Assembly (NCBI GenBank): GCA_035934385.1
Contig: DASYXY010000014.1
Coordinates: 1 to 64,000 of the forward strand
Direction: 5' to 3'
DNA from: CF-118 sp035934385
GTDB taxonomy: Bacteria; Chloroflexota; Dormibacteria; Dormibacterales; Dormibacteraceae
DNA: 64,000 nucleotides
Below the pieces are notes generated by a model. That model was not told the DNA's origin and made no database searches. It saw only the letters and a program-made list of their open reading frames with translations. Shown one piece after another: positions 34,772 through 43,732 of the stretch; the first letter of the stretch is position 1; every line of letters begins with the position of its first letter. The translations under genes were made by a program, and so were the position numbers.

Positions 34772-36091
34772 GTGGCTGAGCTAACCGAGCTCTCGTCTGA
34801 CCGCTCCGCGCAGATGCGGATCGCGGTCATATCCATGCACACCTCCCCGACCGCGCCCCTCGGTCAGCAGGCCGCCGGCGGCATGAACGTTTACGTCCGC
34901 GAGGTCTGCAACGCGTTCAGCGACCGGGGAATCGCCACCGACGTATTCACGCGCGTCCAGTCGGACGACGACCCGAGGGTCGAGCAGCCGGCGCCGCTCT
35001 CGCGCGTCATCTATCTGGACGCGGGGCGTGACCTGGACAAGTACTCGCTGTATCGCGAGGTCCCGCAGTTCGCATCCCGCATCTTCAACCATGCGCTGGC
35101 CGAAGGCGCCCGGTACGACCTGGTCTACTCGCACTACTGGCTTTCGGGCGAGGTGGCGTGTGTCCTGAGGCCGCGGCTCGCGCCGGCGTGGGCCCACACC
35201 GCGCATACGCTCGGCCTCGTCAAGAACCGAAGCCTCGCGAGCGGAGCCCGGCCCGAGCCGCCGCTGCGGATCGCCGTCGAGGGTGACATCGCGCGCTGCG
35301 CCGACCTGCTCATTGCCTCGACCAACGATGAGAGCGAGGAGCTGGTGCGGACTTATGGCGCCGACGCGGGCCGCGTCGAGGTGGTTGCGCCGGGTGTCGA
35401 CGTCTCCACGTTCCGGCCCATCGATCGGGCCGATGCGCGCTCGAAGATCCGAGCCGGCGCGGGGCCGCTGCTCCTTTTCGTCGGCCGGCTCGAGCGATTG
35501 AAGGGAGTCGACATCGCCATCCGCGCGCTGGCGCTGCTGCGCGACCGGGGCCACAGCGGCGCGCGCCTCCTCGTGCTGGGTGCGGACTCGCGCGACGCTG
35601 ACGAGAGCGAGATGGAGCGGCTCAAGGGAGTTGCGGCGGCTGCCGGGGTGGGCGATGCGGTGGAGTTCGTCGGCTCGGTCGCGCATCACGAGCTCCCGTA
35701 CTTCTACGCGGCGGCCGACGTGTGCGTGATGCCCTCGTACAGCGAGTCGTTCGGTCTGGTGGGCCTCGAGGCGCAAGCGTGCGGTTGCCCCGTGGTTGCT
35801 TCGGACGTGTCCGGACTGCGCTCGGTCGTGCGCGAAGGCGTTACCGGGTTCCTGGTCTCGGGCGACAATTCAGCCGATTACGCGGATCGGATCGCGCGCC
35901 TGCTGGACAATCCGGAGCTTGCGCGCCAGATGGGCAGCCGCGGCCAGCTGCTGGCTCAGCGCTTCTCGTGGTCACGTACCGCCGACCGGCTGGCCGAGCT
36001 TTTCAGCTCACTCGTCGAGCGCAAGGCGGCGTCGCTACCAGGCGGCGGTCAGGCTCAGAGCCGTGTCCACGCCGGCATGAGGCACGAGTAA
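34772..36091 (+). CDS. GT4 glycosyltransferase, MshA/sucrose-phosphate-synthase-like
   Basis: The N-terminal domain shows ISMHTSPTAPLGQQAAGGMN, close to MshA and related inositol or sugar-phosphate glycosyltransferases. The C-terminal domain has the E-x7-E retaining GT-B signature ESFGLVGLEAQACGCPVVA, and the phosphate-binding VGRLERLKGVD. 439 residues with GTG at 34772; ATG 34814 is an alternative start directly before RIAVISMHTSP. No other mycothiol genes (mshB-D) are in the window, so a mycothiol role is not established. The 3' end overlaps the convergent lipoprotein gene. Confidence 0.85.
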   Translation: MAELTELSSDRSAQMRIAVISMHTSPTAPLGQQAAGGMNVYVREVCNAFSDRGIATDVFTRVQSDDDPRVEQPAPLSRVIYLDAGRDLDKYSLYREVPQFASRIFNHALAEGARYDLVYSHYWLSGEVACVLRPRLAPAWAHTAHTLGLVKNRSLASGARPEPPLRIAVEGDIARCADLLIASTNDESEELVRTYGADAGRVEVVAPGVDVSTFRPIDRADARSKIRAGAGPLLLFVGRLERLKGVDIAIRALALLRDRGHSGARLLVLGADSRDADESEMERLKGVAAAAGVGDAVEFVGSVAHHELPYFYAAADVCVMPSYSESFGLVGLEAQACGCPVVASDVSGLRSVVREGVTGFLVSGDNSADYADRIARLLDNPELARQMGSRGQLLAQRFSWSRTADRLAELFSSLVERKAASLPGGGQAQSRVHAGMRHE

Positions 36092-37665
36092 GGGAACGCC
36101 GTAGGGTCGAAGCGCGTCAGCGCGGTCGGCCTGGTCCCATCGGCGTTCATCAGCCACACCTGGTCGCCACTGATGAACGCGATCTGATGGCCGTCGGGTG
36201 ACGGCACGGGGTCTGTCAAGTCTGTCACGCTCGGCAGCGCCGGCAACCCCAGCCCGATCGTGAGCGATGCCGGCGGCGACGCGACGTTGACCACAAATGC
36301 CTTGCTCACCAGCCCGGTGTCCCCTTCGACCGACGCCGCCATCACCATGTGGTCCGAGTCGTGGAGCCAGGCCGGCGCGCTGATGTCGCCCTGCACGACG
36401 CTGGTCAGAGCAGCTGAGCCACTGAGGTTGCGCACGCGGAGAGTGACCGTGCCCGCGGCGTGACGAAGATAGGCGATGCGGTTGCCGTTGGGAGCCCAGC
36501 TCACATCGGAGACTGCGGCGGTCTCAGACGCGAGCGCGTAACGGGATCGCAGACCGACGTCGTAGCCCCACAGACCGGTGGTGCCGTCAGACTCGTCCTG
36601 CGCGAACACGACTCGCTCGCCGTTGGGGCTCACCGCGACGGTCCTGACGACCGTGCCGATCACATAGTCCGGGCCTGACTGGGGCGCCCGGTAAAGAGAA
36701 CCTGCTGCATCGAGATAGACGTAGCCGAGACCTGGCGCCAGCGCCGCCGCCCAAACCGCCGAGAAGCCAAGCGTCTGGGTGCCTTCGCCTGGCGCGAACG
36801 TCGCCCAACCGTCGGCAGTCTCGAAGACGAGTCGCTGGCCGTCGGGCGACCAGCTGTACGCACTCACCGCCCTCGACTCGAGCAGCTGCCTCGGGATGCC
36901 GGTCTCGTTGACGATCCACAGGCCGCCGGATGTCCCCGCCAGGTTCACGGCCGCGAAAGCCACCCAGTGGTGCAGCGGGCGGGCCGCGCCGGTAGTGAAG
37001 GTGATGATCCGGAACCGATCGAGCTGGTTGCCGTCCGCGTCCATCGCGAACTGCGTGACGAGCATCTGGTACGTCGTGTTGGGGTGCAGCAGCGAATCGG
37101 GCGCGACGATCACGCGTCGCGCGTCCGATGGGTCGATGCGGACCCCAAACTGCACGACTGGAGTGAAAACGATGCCGGTGCTAAGGCTCGAGGCGAGCAT
37201 CGCGCGCGAGAAGCTGACACCTATGTAGTCCGCGGGGTCCACGCCGGTATCACCATCGGATGGGGTCGAGCCCGCGAATCGCGGCGCAGGCTCCGTGTCG
37301 AACGACCAGTGATGCCGGAGCGCGTAAGTGTTGCCAGCGAGGTCGCTGTAACCGGCTTCGAGCACTACCTCATAAGTCGCTCCGGTGGTCAGTTTCTCGT
37401 GCTGGTAGTCGAGGTCGTGACCATTCTTCCACTTGACGGTGCCGCTCACGGCGGGCACGAGGTGCAGCCTGCTTTCGACTGACGCGCGGTCGACATCGTG
37501 GTCGAATGTGATCTGCACCGGCGCGAGCGTCGATACATTGGAAGCGCCGCGCAATGGCGAGTAATCGACGATCTGCGCGGGCGCGCCACCACATGCGGCG
37601 ATGCTTGCCAGCGCAGCGACGGCGGCGATCGCGACAGCCCAGGGCCTCATAGAGCCCCGCGCCAT
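36055..37665 (-). CDS. Lipoprotein with Ig-like (Big_5) repeats and a TolB/WD40-type propeller
   Basis: The N-terminus carries a lipobox (SIAACGG, Cys about residue 25). Two Big_5-like Ig domains (~30-230) contain VSTLAPVQITFDHDVD and VDPADYIGVSFSRAM. A six-bladed propeller follows (~240-535) with repeats such as YSWSPDGQRLVFE, VAVSPNGERVVFA and VSWAPNGNRIAYL, characteristic of TolB/PD40. Likely an extracytoplasmic scaffold; function unknown. It starts at the stop of the DUF4388 gene (TAATG) and so is probably translated with it. Confidence 0.8.
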   Translation of the reverse strand: MARGSMRPWAVAIAAVAALASIAACGGAPAQIVDYSPLRGASNVSTLAPVQITFDHDVDRASVESRLHLVPAVSGTVKWKNGHDLDYQHEKLTTGATYEVVLEAGYSDLAGNTYALRHHWSFDTEPAPRFAGSTPSDGDTGVDPADYIGVSFSRAMLASSLSTGIVFTPVVQFGVRIDPSDARRVIVAPDSLLHPNTTYQMLVTQFAMDADGNQLDRFRIITFTTGAARPLHHWVAFAAVNLAGTSGGLWIVNETGIPRQLLESRAVSAYSWSPDGQRLVFETADGWATFAPGEGTQTLGFSAVWAAALAPGLGYVYLDAAGSLYRAPQSGPDYVIGTVVRTVAVSPNGERVVFAQDESDGTTGLWGYDVGLRSRYALASETAAVSDVSWAPNGNRIAYLRHAAGTVTLRVRNLSGSAALTSVVQGDISAPAWLHDSDHMVMAASVEGDTGLVSKAFVVNVASPPASLTIGLGLPALPSVTDLTDPVPSPDGHQIAFISGDQVWLMNADGTRPTALTRFDPTAFPYSCLMPAWTRL

Positions 37666-39185
37666 TAGTAGTGGCTCTTGAGCCGCGCCCTCATCTCTTG
37701 CGCCAGCTGCTCGAGGCGCGAGGAGTCGACGAACAGAAGCGAGATGCCGGGGACCTGGTCGATTGCGGCCTCGATGCCGGCGATCGATGGATCGGCGGCG
37801 CCAAGAATGTCCTTCACCTTGCGAGCTCGATTGCCCAGCTGGTCCTCGGCCATCGCTTGCAGCTCCGCGACGATGGCGGCCCAGTCCAGCTGAGGACCGG
37901 ACGGCGCTGGCGGAGCGGTGGGCGCCATCTGCTGCATGGGCATCGCGGGCATGCTCGGCGGAGTCGGCGCTTCGCGCATGGCCGGGTACGTGGCCGTCTG
38001 CGCGACAACTGGGATCTGCGATGTTGCGGGTTCCACCTGGGGAGGTGGCGGTGGGGCGGCGGGAGTCGGCGGCGCGGTCTGCGCCACCTGCGGGTTCATG
38101 CGCGGCCCGCGCTGCCCGGCGACGATCTCATCGATGTCGAGCGGGGTGTGGGTGGACGTGTCCGCCGACTTGATCTCGATCATCGCGTTGGGGTCCTCGC
38201 ACAGAGCGAGCGCGCGATCGGGCTTGTCCGAGATGTCGCGGGACTCGCTCGTGTACGCGCCCGCAAGCTCGCCCTCGGCGAGGATGATGACGCCGGTGCC
38301 GGCCGAGGAGCGGATCATCACGCTGCCGCTCAACTTCCGGTCGTTCAGGAACTTGAGCAGCGCTTTCATGTCGACCCACGACGCGTACAGCTCCGTGTAC
38401 ATTGGGCGTGAGACCGTGAGCTCGTAAAGGCCCTCGATCAGCTCGTTCGACAGTCCCACCACGTCGAGGACGCCGTGCCCGTTGGTGACGTCCTCGTTGA
38501 ACCTCTGCAGCGCCTGCTTGCCGAGGACGAGCCCCTGCTGCTGGTCGTCGCCAGCGTCGTACAGGCACTCGAGCGCCAGGCCCTCGCGAAACAGGATCAG
38601 TCCCGACGCGTCTTCGGTGAGCAACCGGACGTAGCCGGTGTAGCTCTCCTTCTCGAGCGTGGTTATCAGTCGCGGGAAGTCGACGAACGACGTCTTCAGC
38701 GAGTCGTAGATCACCTGGCCCGCGGGCACGGGGATGGGTTCGCGACCGTGCTTGGGCGATGGACGGTGCTTGACGCCGCGGCGCGGCTGGGGCGCTTCCA
38801 CCTTTTTCTCAGTTACAGGATGCTCCCTGCGCTCTTCGGTTGCAGCGGGCGGCGGCGGTGCGGATTGCTGTGGAGCCGCGTCTGCGCCCGACTCGGCGGC
38901 CTGGACCAGCTCAGGGATGCCGGCCTTGACGGTTTCGTCCGACGGCAGCTTCGCTTTGGCGTCGAATTCGAACTCGCCGCCACCCCAACCGAGCGCGCTG
39001 ACGACAGCGGCGTCGCCGGCGACGCCATCACTCTGCGCGTGGAACAGGTGACCGAACAGGAAGTACAGCGACGCCGACTTCCCGGAGCCGTCGCGAACCG
39101 TGAGAGTGCCTGTCGACCGCTCGCCCTGAGCGGCCTCGAGCAGGTTCTTAAGGCTGGTCTCGGCCAGCGAGCCGCGTGACTGCAC
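37665..39185 (-). CDS. DUF4388 (PATAN-like) domain protein with proline-rich linkers
   Basis: The N-terminal ~90 residues form a DUF4388/PATAN-like domain (LLEAAQGERSTGTLTVRDG, LYFLFGHLFHAQS), which occurs with signalling and gliding proteins. A Pro/Glu-rich linker follows, then a second related region (~155-345: SYTGYVRLLTEDASGLILF). A Pro/Met-rich linker (~365-435) leads to a short helical C-terminus. No enzyme motif. GTG start at 39185 with GAGAAGG upstream. Tightly linked to the propeller lipoprotein, which hints at a common system. Confidence 0.75.
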   Translation of the reverse strand: MQSRGSLAETSLKNLLEAAQGERSTGTLTVRDGSGKSASLYFLFGHLFHAQSDGVAGDAAVVSALGWGGGEFEFDAKAKLPSDETVKAGIPELVQAAESGADAAPQQSAPPPPAATEERREHPVTEKKVEAPQPRRGVKHRPSPKHGREPIPVPAGQVIYDSLKTSFVDFPRLITTLEKESYTGYVRLLTEDASGLILFREGLALECLYDAGDDQQQGLVLGKQALQRFNEDVTNGHGVLDVVGLSNELIEGLYELTVSRPMYTELYASWVDMKALLKFLNDRKLSGSVMIRSSAGTGVIILAEGELAGAYTSESRDISDKPDRALALCEDPNAMIEIKSADTSTHTPLDIDEIVAGQRGPRMNPQVAQTAPPTPAAPPPPPQVEPATSQIPVVAQTATYPAMREAPTPPSMPAMPMQQMAPTAPPAPSGPQLDWAAIVAELQAMAEDQLGNRARKVKDILGAADPSIAGIEAAIDQVPGISLLFVDSSRLEQLAQEMRARLKSHY

Positions 39186-39197
39186 CCACCTTCTCCC

Positions 39198-39214
39198 GAG
39201 TTCGAATTGAACTC
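39198..39214. promoter_or_regulatory. Inverted repeat upstream of the DUF4388 gene (possible operator)
   Basis: GAGTTC-gaatt-GAACTC, a perfect 6+6 dyad 13 bp before the GTG of the DUF4388 gene, in an AT-rich 125-bp divergent gap. It could bind a dimeric regulator or fold in the 5' leader. Confidence 0.35.
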
Positions 39215-39310
39215 AAATTTCTCCCAACCGAAGAAAAGTTAGTATAGATATCGGTATCAAAACTCGCGCCGGGAGAGCCACGTCGACATCCCCCGGCTCG
39301 GTCAGTCGTC

Positions 39311-40012
39311 ATGTCTGAGGGCACCAGCCCCACTGCATCGACCGGTGCAACACCAATCGACGGCGCCGAGCCGGCTCCGAATCGCAACCCCGCGTCGAGG
39401 CTCATCCTCATCCGTCACGGCGAGTCGACCTGGAACCGCGAGCGCCGCATCCAGGGTCAGCTCGATCCGCCGCTTTCGGAGCAAGGCCACGAGCAGGCAC
39501 GGCGCGTGGCCGGCCGGCTGGCCCACCGGCGCGTCGAGGCGTTGTACACGAGTGACCTTCTTCGCGCCAGCCAGACCGCCGCGCCGATCGCGCTGGCGCT
39601 CGGCGTCGAGGCCAGGCCCATGATCGAGCTGCGCGAGATCTTCCTCGGTGACTGGGAGGGCCTGCATACCGCCGAGCTGGCGAGCCGGTTTCCTGATGCG
39701 TGGGACGCGTGGACGCGCGAGCCGAGCTGGGACGTCGTGCCGCGTGGTGAGGGGGCTTCGGCCTTCGAGTCGCGGGTGGCGTCCGCGCTCGATCGCCTCT
39801 TCGAGCAACACCCGCGCGGCGACGCGATCGTGGTGACGCACGGTGGCGTCATCCAGATCGCGCTGCACCGCGTCGTGGGCAGGCCGAGCCACGGTCTATT
39901 TCCGTTCCGGATCTCGAACGGGTCGGTGAGCATAGTCGAGCGGCGCAACGGCCGGATGGTCATCGCCACCGTCAACGACACGAGCCACCTCGAGGGTGTC
40001 GTCGCGGAGTGA
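39311..40012 (+). CDS. Histidine phosphatase/phosphoglycerate-mutase-like protein
   Basis: LILIRHGESTWN (about 31-42) holds the phospho-accepting His; the second His is in VVTHGGVIQIAL, and the acid/base Glu fits REIFLGDWEGL. The ~25 residues before the core are Pro/Ala-rich. At 233 residues it fits cobalamin phosphatase or GpmB-like phosphatases as well as dPGM; the RHGE motif alone does not separate them. Divergent from the DUF4388 gene. Confidence 0.85.
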   Translation: MSEGTSPTASTGATPIDGAEPAPNRNPASRLILIRHGESTWNRERRIQGQLDPPLSEQGHEQARRVAGRLAHRRVEALYTSDLLRASQTAAPIALALGVEARPMIELREIFLGDWEGLHTAELASRFPDAWDAWTREPSWDVVPRGEGASAFESRVASALDRLFEQHPRGDAIVVTHGGVIQIALHRVVGRPSHGLFPFRISNGSVSIVERRNGRMVIATVNDTSHLEGVVAE

Positions 40013-40091
40013 GCCCGGATCGGTATTAGGCGCAACATATCCTAACAATCCTTCAGATCGGTTAGTATGAGGACGGGGAAACACTGGGGAT

Positions 40092-40805
40092 ATGTCGGAG
40101 ACCTCGACGAGATTGGTGATGGTCGTCGACGGGGACCCGGCCGTGCGCCGGGACGTCCGCACGGCCTGCGAGCAGGATGGCTACGAGGTGGTAGACGCAG
40201 AGACCGGCGCCGAGGCGCTCCGGCTCCACACCTCGGCCCACCCGAGCCTCGCGCTGCTCGAGGTGAGCCTGCCTGACGGGTCCGGCTACGACGTCTGCCG
40301 GGAGCTCCGCCGGACCGACCCGACGACGCCGGTGATCATGATGAGCGGCCGGTCGGAGGAGATCGACGTGGTCGTGGCGCTGGAGATCGGCGCCGACGAC
40401 TACGTCACCAAGCCGCTCCGGCTGCGCGAGCTGGCCGCCCGCGTCGCCGCCCATCTGCGCCGGGCGCGCATGGAATCGGCGGAGGCGATGCGGACCCGCC
40501 TAGAGTTCCGCGACCTGATCATCGACATCAACGAGCGCCGGATCTACAAGTCGGGAAAGGAAGTCGAGCTGACGCACACGGAGTTCGACCTGCTGACATT
40601 CCTGGCCAGCAACGCCGGCAAGGTCCTGAGCCGCGAGAAGATCCTGAACGCCATCTGGGGCTACGAATACCCCATCGAGACGCGCGTGATCGACGTGCAC
40701 ATCAGGAACCTGCGCCGGAAGATCGAGACGCAGCCCGCGCGTCCTTATTACATCCTGGCGGTGCCGGGCATCGGCTACCGGTTCACGAACGCGCGTCCGG
40801 CCTGA
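40092..40805 (+). CDS. OmpR-family response regulator with Glu at the phosphoacceptor position
   Basis: A receiver (~8-120) precedes an OmpR winged helix (~140-235: LTHTEFDLLTFLASN, ILNAIWGYEYP, GIGYRF). The acidic pocket reads VVDGDP rather than VVDDDP, and the usual phosphoacceptor Asp is replaced by E57 in LALLEVSLPDG. The switch Ser (MMSG) and Lys (YVTKPL) are kept. It is probably phosphorylation-independent or constitutively active (inference). No histidine kinase gene adjoins it. A TAGTAT hexamer at 40063 may be its -10. Confidence 0.85.
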   Translation: MSETSTRLVMVVDGDPAVRRDVRTACEQDGYEVVDAETGAEALRLHTSAHPSLALLEVSLPDGSGYDVCRELRRTDPTTPVIMMSGRSEEIDVVVALEIGADDYVTKPLRLRELAARVAAHLRRARMESAEAMRTRLEFRDLIIDINERRIYKSGKEVELTHTEFDLLTFLASNAGKVLSREKILNAIWGYEYPIETRVIDVHIRNLRRKIETQPARPYYILAVPGIGYRFTNARPA

Positions 40806-40806
40806 C

Positions 40807-40843
40807 CCCCTCCCCTGATCCCTGCCCCGTTTGCGGGGGAGGG
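40807..40843. repeat. GC-rich inverted repeat between the regulator and the OLD-like gene
   Basis: CCCTCCCC (from 40808) pairs with GGGGGAGGG (to 40843), with an inner CCTGCCCC. It may fold as a terminator-like hairpin without a T-tract or be a copy of a dispersed repeat related to the palindrome at 32137. Confidence 0.45.
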
Positions 40844-40872
40844 TGCCCGATTGAAAGCCACGTCTATCGCTG

Positions 40873-40878
40873 TAGGCT
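40873..40878 (+). promoter_or_regulatory. -10 element of the OLD-like gene (leaderless)
   Basis: TAGGCT ends 9 nt before the GTG at 40888; no SD fits in between. Confidence 0.5.
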
Positions 40879-40887
40879 ATCCACCCA

Positions 40888-42774
40888 GTGAAGCTGACGG
40901 GCGTCAGGATCAGACGCTTTCGCAACATCATCGACTCGACACCGATCAACGTCCAGCCCGACGTCACGTGCCTGGTCGGCAAGAACGAGTCTGGAAAGAC
41001 GGCCATTCTCGAGGCGCTCTACCGCCTGAAGCCGATCTATCCCACGAACTTCCGTGACATCGACGACTACCCTCGCTGGCTGCTCGCCGAGCACCGGCGC
41101 AGCGGCGACATCGAGAAGGCGACCCCGGTCGAGGCGACCTTTGAGCTGGACGCCGCGGACGTGGAGGCGATCGTGGCCATCGGCGGCAAGGGCATCGTCC
41201 GCGAGGGTCAGTCGCTTGTCGTCCAGAAGGACTACGGCAACGAGATCCACGTCAGCGTGCCGGACATCAACGAGCGCGCGACCGTCACGCGGCTGCTCGA
41301 TGCCGCGAAGCTGCCCGAGGGACTGCGGTCCACGATCGGCGATCCCGCGACCGTGGCCGACCTTTCGGCGCGGCTCGCCGACATCGAACACGCGGTGCCG
41401 AAGATCGACTCGCCTACGCAGAAGGCTGTCGGGCAGCTCGAGGACGTCATCAAGACCCAGTTTCCCGAAGGCGTGGAGCCGGCCATCGAGACGATCGTCT
41501 TGCAGCGCATGCCGAGCTTCCTCTACTTCAGCGAGTACAGCCAGCTGCAAGGCAAGGTCGACCTCGAGCATCTGTTTGAGGAGGGCTCGCAGCTCGACCC
41601 AAGCCAGCTGACGGCGCGGTCGCTGCTGCGCCTTGCCCACGCCGACAACCAGTCGCTGCTCGCGCTGGACTACGAGGAGCGCCGCTCGGAGCTCGAGGCC
41701 GCGGCCAACCGGCTGACGCACGAGGTCGCGAGGTACTGGTCACAGAGCGGCGATCTGCGCGTCGACATCGACGTGGAGATGGCGCCGAGCGGCGGCAGCC
41801 ATGTCGCCAAGTACTTGCAGATCCGTGTGGAGGATCTGCGCAACGGTTTCAGCAACCGCTTCGACCAGCGGTCATCCGGCTTCCGCTGGTTCTTCTCGTT
41901 CCTGGCGGCCTTCCACGAGTTCGAGAAGCAGAAGGACCGGGTTGTGATCCTGCTCGACGAGCCGGCGCTGGAGCTGCACCCCCGCGCACAGCGCGACTTC
42001 CTCAGGTTCATCAACGAGCGTCTCGCGCCGAAGCACCAGGTGTTCTACACGACGCACTCGCCGTTCATGGTCGAGGCCGACCACCTGGACCGGGTGCGCC
42101 TGGTGGAGGACAGGGGTCGCGGCGTAGGCGCGGTGGTGTCGTCGGACGTGCTGTCCGCCGAGCCCGACAGCTTCTTCCCGCTGCAGGCGGCGCTTGGCTT
42201 CGACATCGCCCAGTCGCTGTTCGGCCGGCCCGACAACCTGCTGGTGCAGGCGACGTCGGATTACACCTACCTGACCGTGATCAGCGATCACTTGAAGCAG
42301 TTCGGGCGCGAGCACCTCAACGACAGGTGGCGGATCCTGCCCGCCGGCGGCGCGGCGAACCTCCCCGCGGCGGTGGCGCTGATCGGCCGGCAGATGGGCG
42401 TGACCGTGCTGGTCGAGTCGCGCAACGGAAACGAGAAGCTGGTCGAGCTGGCCAAGGCTGGTTTCCTGAAGCCGAAACGGCTGGTCGCGGTGGCCGAGGT
42501 GACGGGTTCGTCTCGCGCCGACGTCGAAGACCTGTTCGAGGTGGACGATTACCTCGCGCTGTACAACCAGGCCTACGGCAAGGCGGTGCGTTCCGCCGAC
42601 CTGCCCGCGGGAGAGAGGATCGTCGAACGGCTGCGCGAGAAGGAGGGCGACTTCGACATCGGCCGCCCCGCCGACGCCCTGCTGCGCCTGCGTGACAAGC
42701 TGCTGCCCCCGCTGAAACCGGCGACACGCGCGCGCTTCGAAGAGCTGTTCCGGAGAATCAACAAGACCCTGTAG
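40888..42774 (+). CDS. OLD-like ABC-type ATPase with a degenerate TOPRIM domain
   Basis: 628 residues. An SMC/RecF-like ATPase opens with RIRRFRNI and Walker A GKNESGKTAI (about 31-40); a long helical insert follows, then SSGFRWFFSFLAAF (signature) and Walker B VVILLDEPALELHP, with the switch His in YTTHSPFM. The C-terminal region aligns with the OLD TOPRIM domain, but the catalytic Glu is Gln (LLVQATSDYTYL) and the DxD segment reads VLVESRNG, so nuclease activity is doubtful. Related proteins occur in phage defence and repair; no typical defence partner adjoins it. Stop and the next start share a base (TAGTG). Confidence 0.75.
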   Translation: MKLTGVRIRRFRNIIDSTPINVQPDVTCLVGKNESGKTAILEALYRLKPIYPTNFRDIDDYPRWLLAEHRRSGDIEKATPVEATFELDAADVEAIVAIGGKGIVREGQSLVVQKDYGNEIHVSVPDINERATVTRLLDAAKLPEGLRSTIGDPATVADLSARLADIEHAVPKIDSPTQKAVGQLEDVIKTQFPEGVEPAIETIVLQRMPSFLYFSEYSQLQGKVDLEHLFEEGSQLDPSQLTARSLLRLAHADNQSLLALDYEERRSELEAAANRLTHEVARYWSQSGDLRVDIDVEMAPSGGSHVAKYLQIRVEDLRNGFSNRFDQRSSGFRWFFSFLAAFHEFEKQKDRVVILLDEPALELHPRAQRDFLRFINERLAPKHQVFYTTHSPFMVEADHLDRVRLVEDRGRGVGAVVSSDVLSAEPDSFFPLQAALGFDIAQSLFGRPDNLLVQATSDYTYLTVISDHLKQFGREHLNDRWRILPAGGAANLPAAVALIGRQMGVTVLVESRNGNEKLVELAKAGFLKPKRLVAVAEVTGSSRADVEDLFEVDDYLALYNQAYGKAVRSADLPAGERIVERLREKEGDFDIGRPADALLRLRDKLLPPLKPATRARFEELFRRINKTL

Positions 42775-43331
42775 TGCGACCCCTCCGGTATTCCATCAAC
42801 GTCACGCTGGATGGGTGCTGCGATCACCGCGAGGGGATCGCCGACGAAGAGTTGCATCGTCACGCGGTGGAAAACCTCCAGCGGGCCGATGCTCTCCTTT
42901 TTGGCCGCGTGATTTACCAAATGATGGAGGCTGCGTGGCGGCCACCCGCGGCCCAGGTGGCGAGGCCTGATTGGATGGAGCCCTTCGCCCGGACCATCGA
43001 CGCGGCCAAGAAGTACGTCGTGTCGAGCACCCTGGAGCGGGTCGATTGGAACGCGGAGCTGGTGCGCGGGGACCTGGAGGAAGGCGTCCAGCGCCTGAAG
43101 CGGGAGCCGGGGAACGGACTGCTCACGGGAGGCGTGAAGCTCCCTCTGGCGCTGGCGGAGCTCGGACTGATCGATGAGTACGAGTTCGTGGTGCACCCCA
43201 GGTTGGTGGGCCACGGGCCGACGTTGTTTGCAGGTCTGTCGAAGCCTCTCGACCTGAGGCTCGTGAGCCGGCTGGAGTACGGCTCGGGGGCGGTGGCGAT
43301 GCGGTACGAGCCGGTTAGGAGAGACTCCTAG
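42774..43331 (+). CDS. Dihydrofolate reductase/RibD-C-domain-like reductase
   Basis: 185 residues with the RibD C-terminal (PF01872) pattern: RYSINVTLDG near the start, ADALLFGRVIYQMM, VVSSTLERVDWN, NGLLTGGVKLPLAL and VHPRLVGHGPTLF. Members are NADPH-dependent reductases of uncertain substrate (YyaP/YwjB type). Real DHFR motifs are too weak to call folA, though folK and folP are directly downstream on the other strand. GTG start overlaps the OLD-like stop; its stop interlocks with folK's (CTAG). Confidence 0.78.
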   Translation: MRPLRYSINVTLDGCCDHREGIADEELHRHAVENLQRADALLFGRVIYQMMEAAWRPPAAQVARPDWMEPFARTIDAAKKYVVSSTLERVDWNAELVRGDLEEGVQRLKREPGNGLLTGGVKLPLALAELGLIDEYEFVVHPRLVGHGPTLFAGLSKPLDLRLVSRLEYGSGAVAMRYEPVRRDS

Positions 43332-43732
43332 AGCCGGACGCCCAGCTCGCGCAGGCCTTCGAGCACGAACGGTCTCTCGCGGATGCGCGGATGCGGAATC
43401 ACCAGGTCAGGGTCACGCACGTGCTCGTCGGCGAACAGCAGGATGTCGATGTCGATCGTTCTCGGACCCCAGCGGCGCGTACGCACGCGCCCACCTTCGC
43501 GCTCGACAGCCCGCGCGGCCCGCAGCAGCTGGCGTGCCGTGCCCTCCCATTCGACCTCCAGCACCTGGTTCAGGAAGCGCGGCTGATCGAGCACGCCCCA
43601 GGGCTCGGTCTCCATCACCGGGCTCTGGCGAAGGATGCGCGCGCCCTTCTCACGCAAACGCCGGCGTGCCGCGCTCAGGTTCCGGTCTCGCCGCCCCAGG
43701 TTTGACCCGAGTCCGAGATAAGCGACCGTCAA
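43328..43732 (-). CDS. folK: 2-amino-4-hydroxy-6-hydroxymethyldihydropteridine pyrophosphokinase
   Basis: HPPK of folate synthesis: pyrophosphorylates the hydroxymethyl pterin used by FolP. Signature segments AYLGLGSNLGRRDRNL, RFLNQVLEV and RRWGPRTIDIDILLF (metal-binding DxD) are all present, as is IPHPRIRERPFVL. 134 residues, slightly short but complete. Starts with TTG overlapping the folP stop (TTGA). Confidence 0.94.
   Translation of the reverse strand: MTVAYLGLGSNLGRRDRNLSAARRRLREKGARILRQSPVMETEPWGVLDQPRFLNQVLEVEWEGTARQLLRAARAVEREGGRVRTRRWGPRTIDIDILLFADEHVRDPDLVIPHPRIRERPFVLEGLRELGVRL

Noticed and set aside
39198..39210. GTTCGAATT resembling a tRNA T-loop
   Set aside because: No acceptor stem, anticodon arm or CCA context around it; it is part of the GAGTTC/GAACTC dyad.
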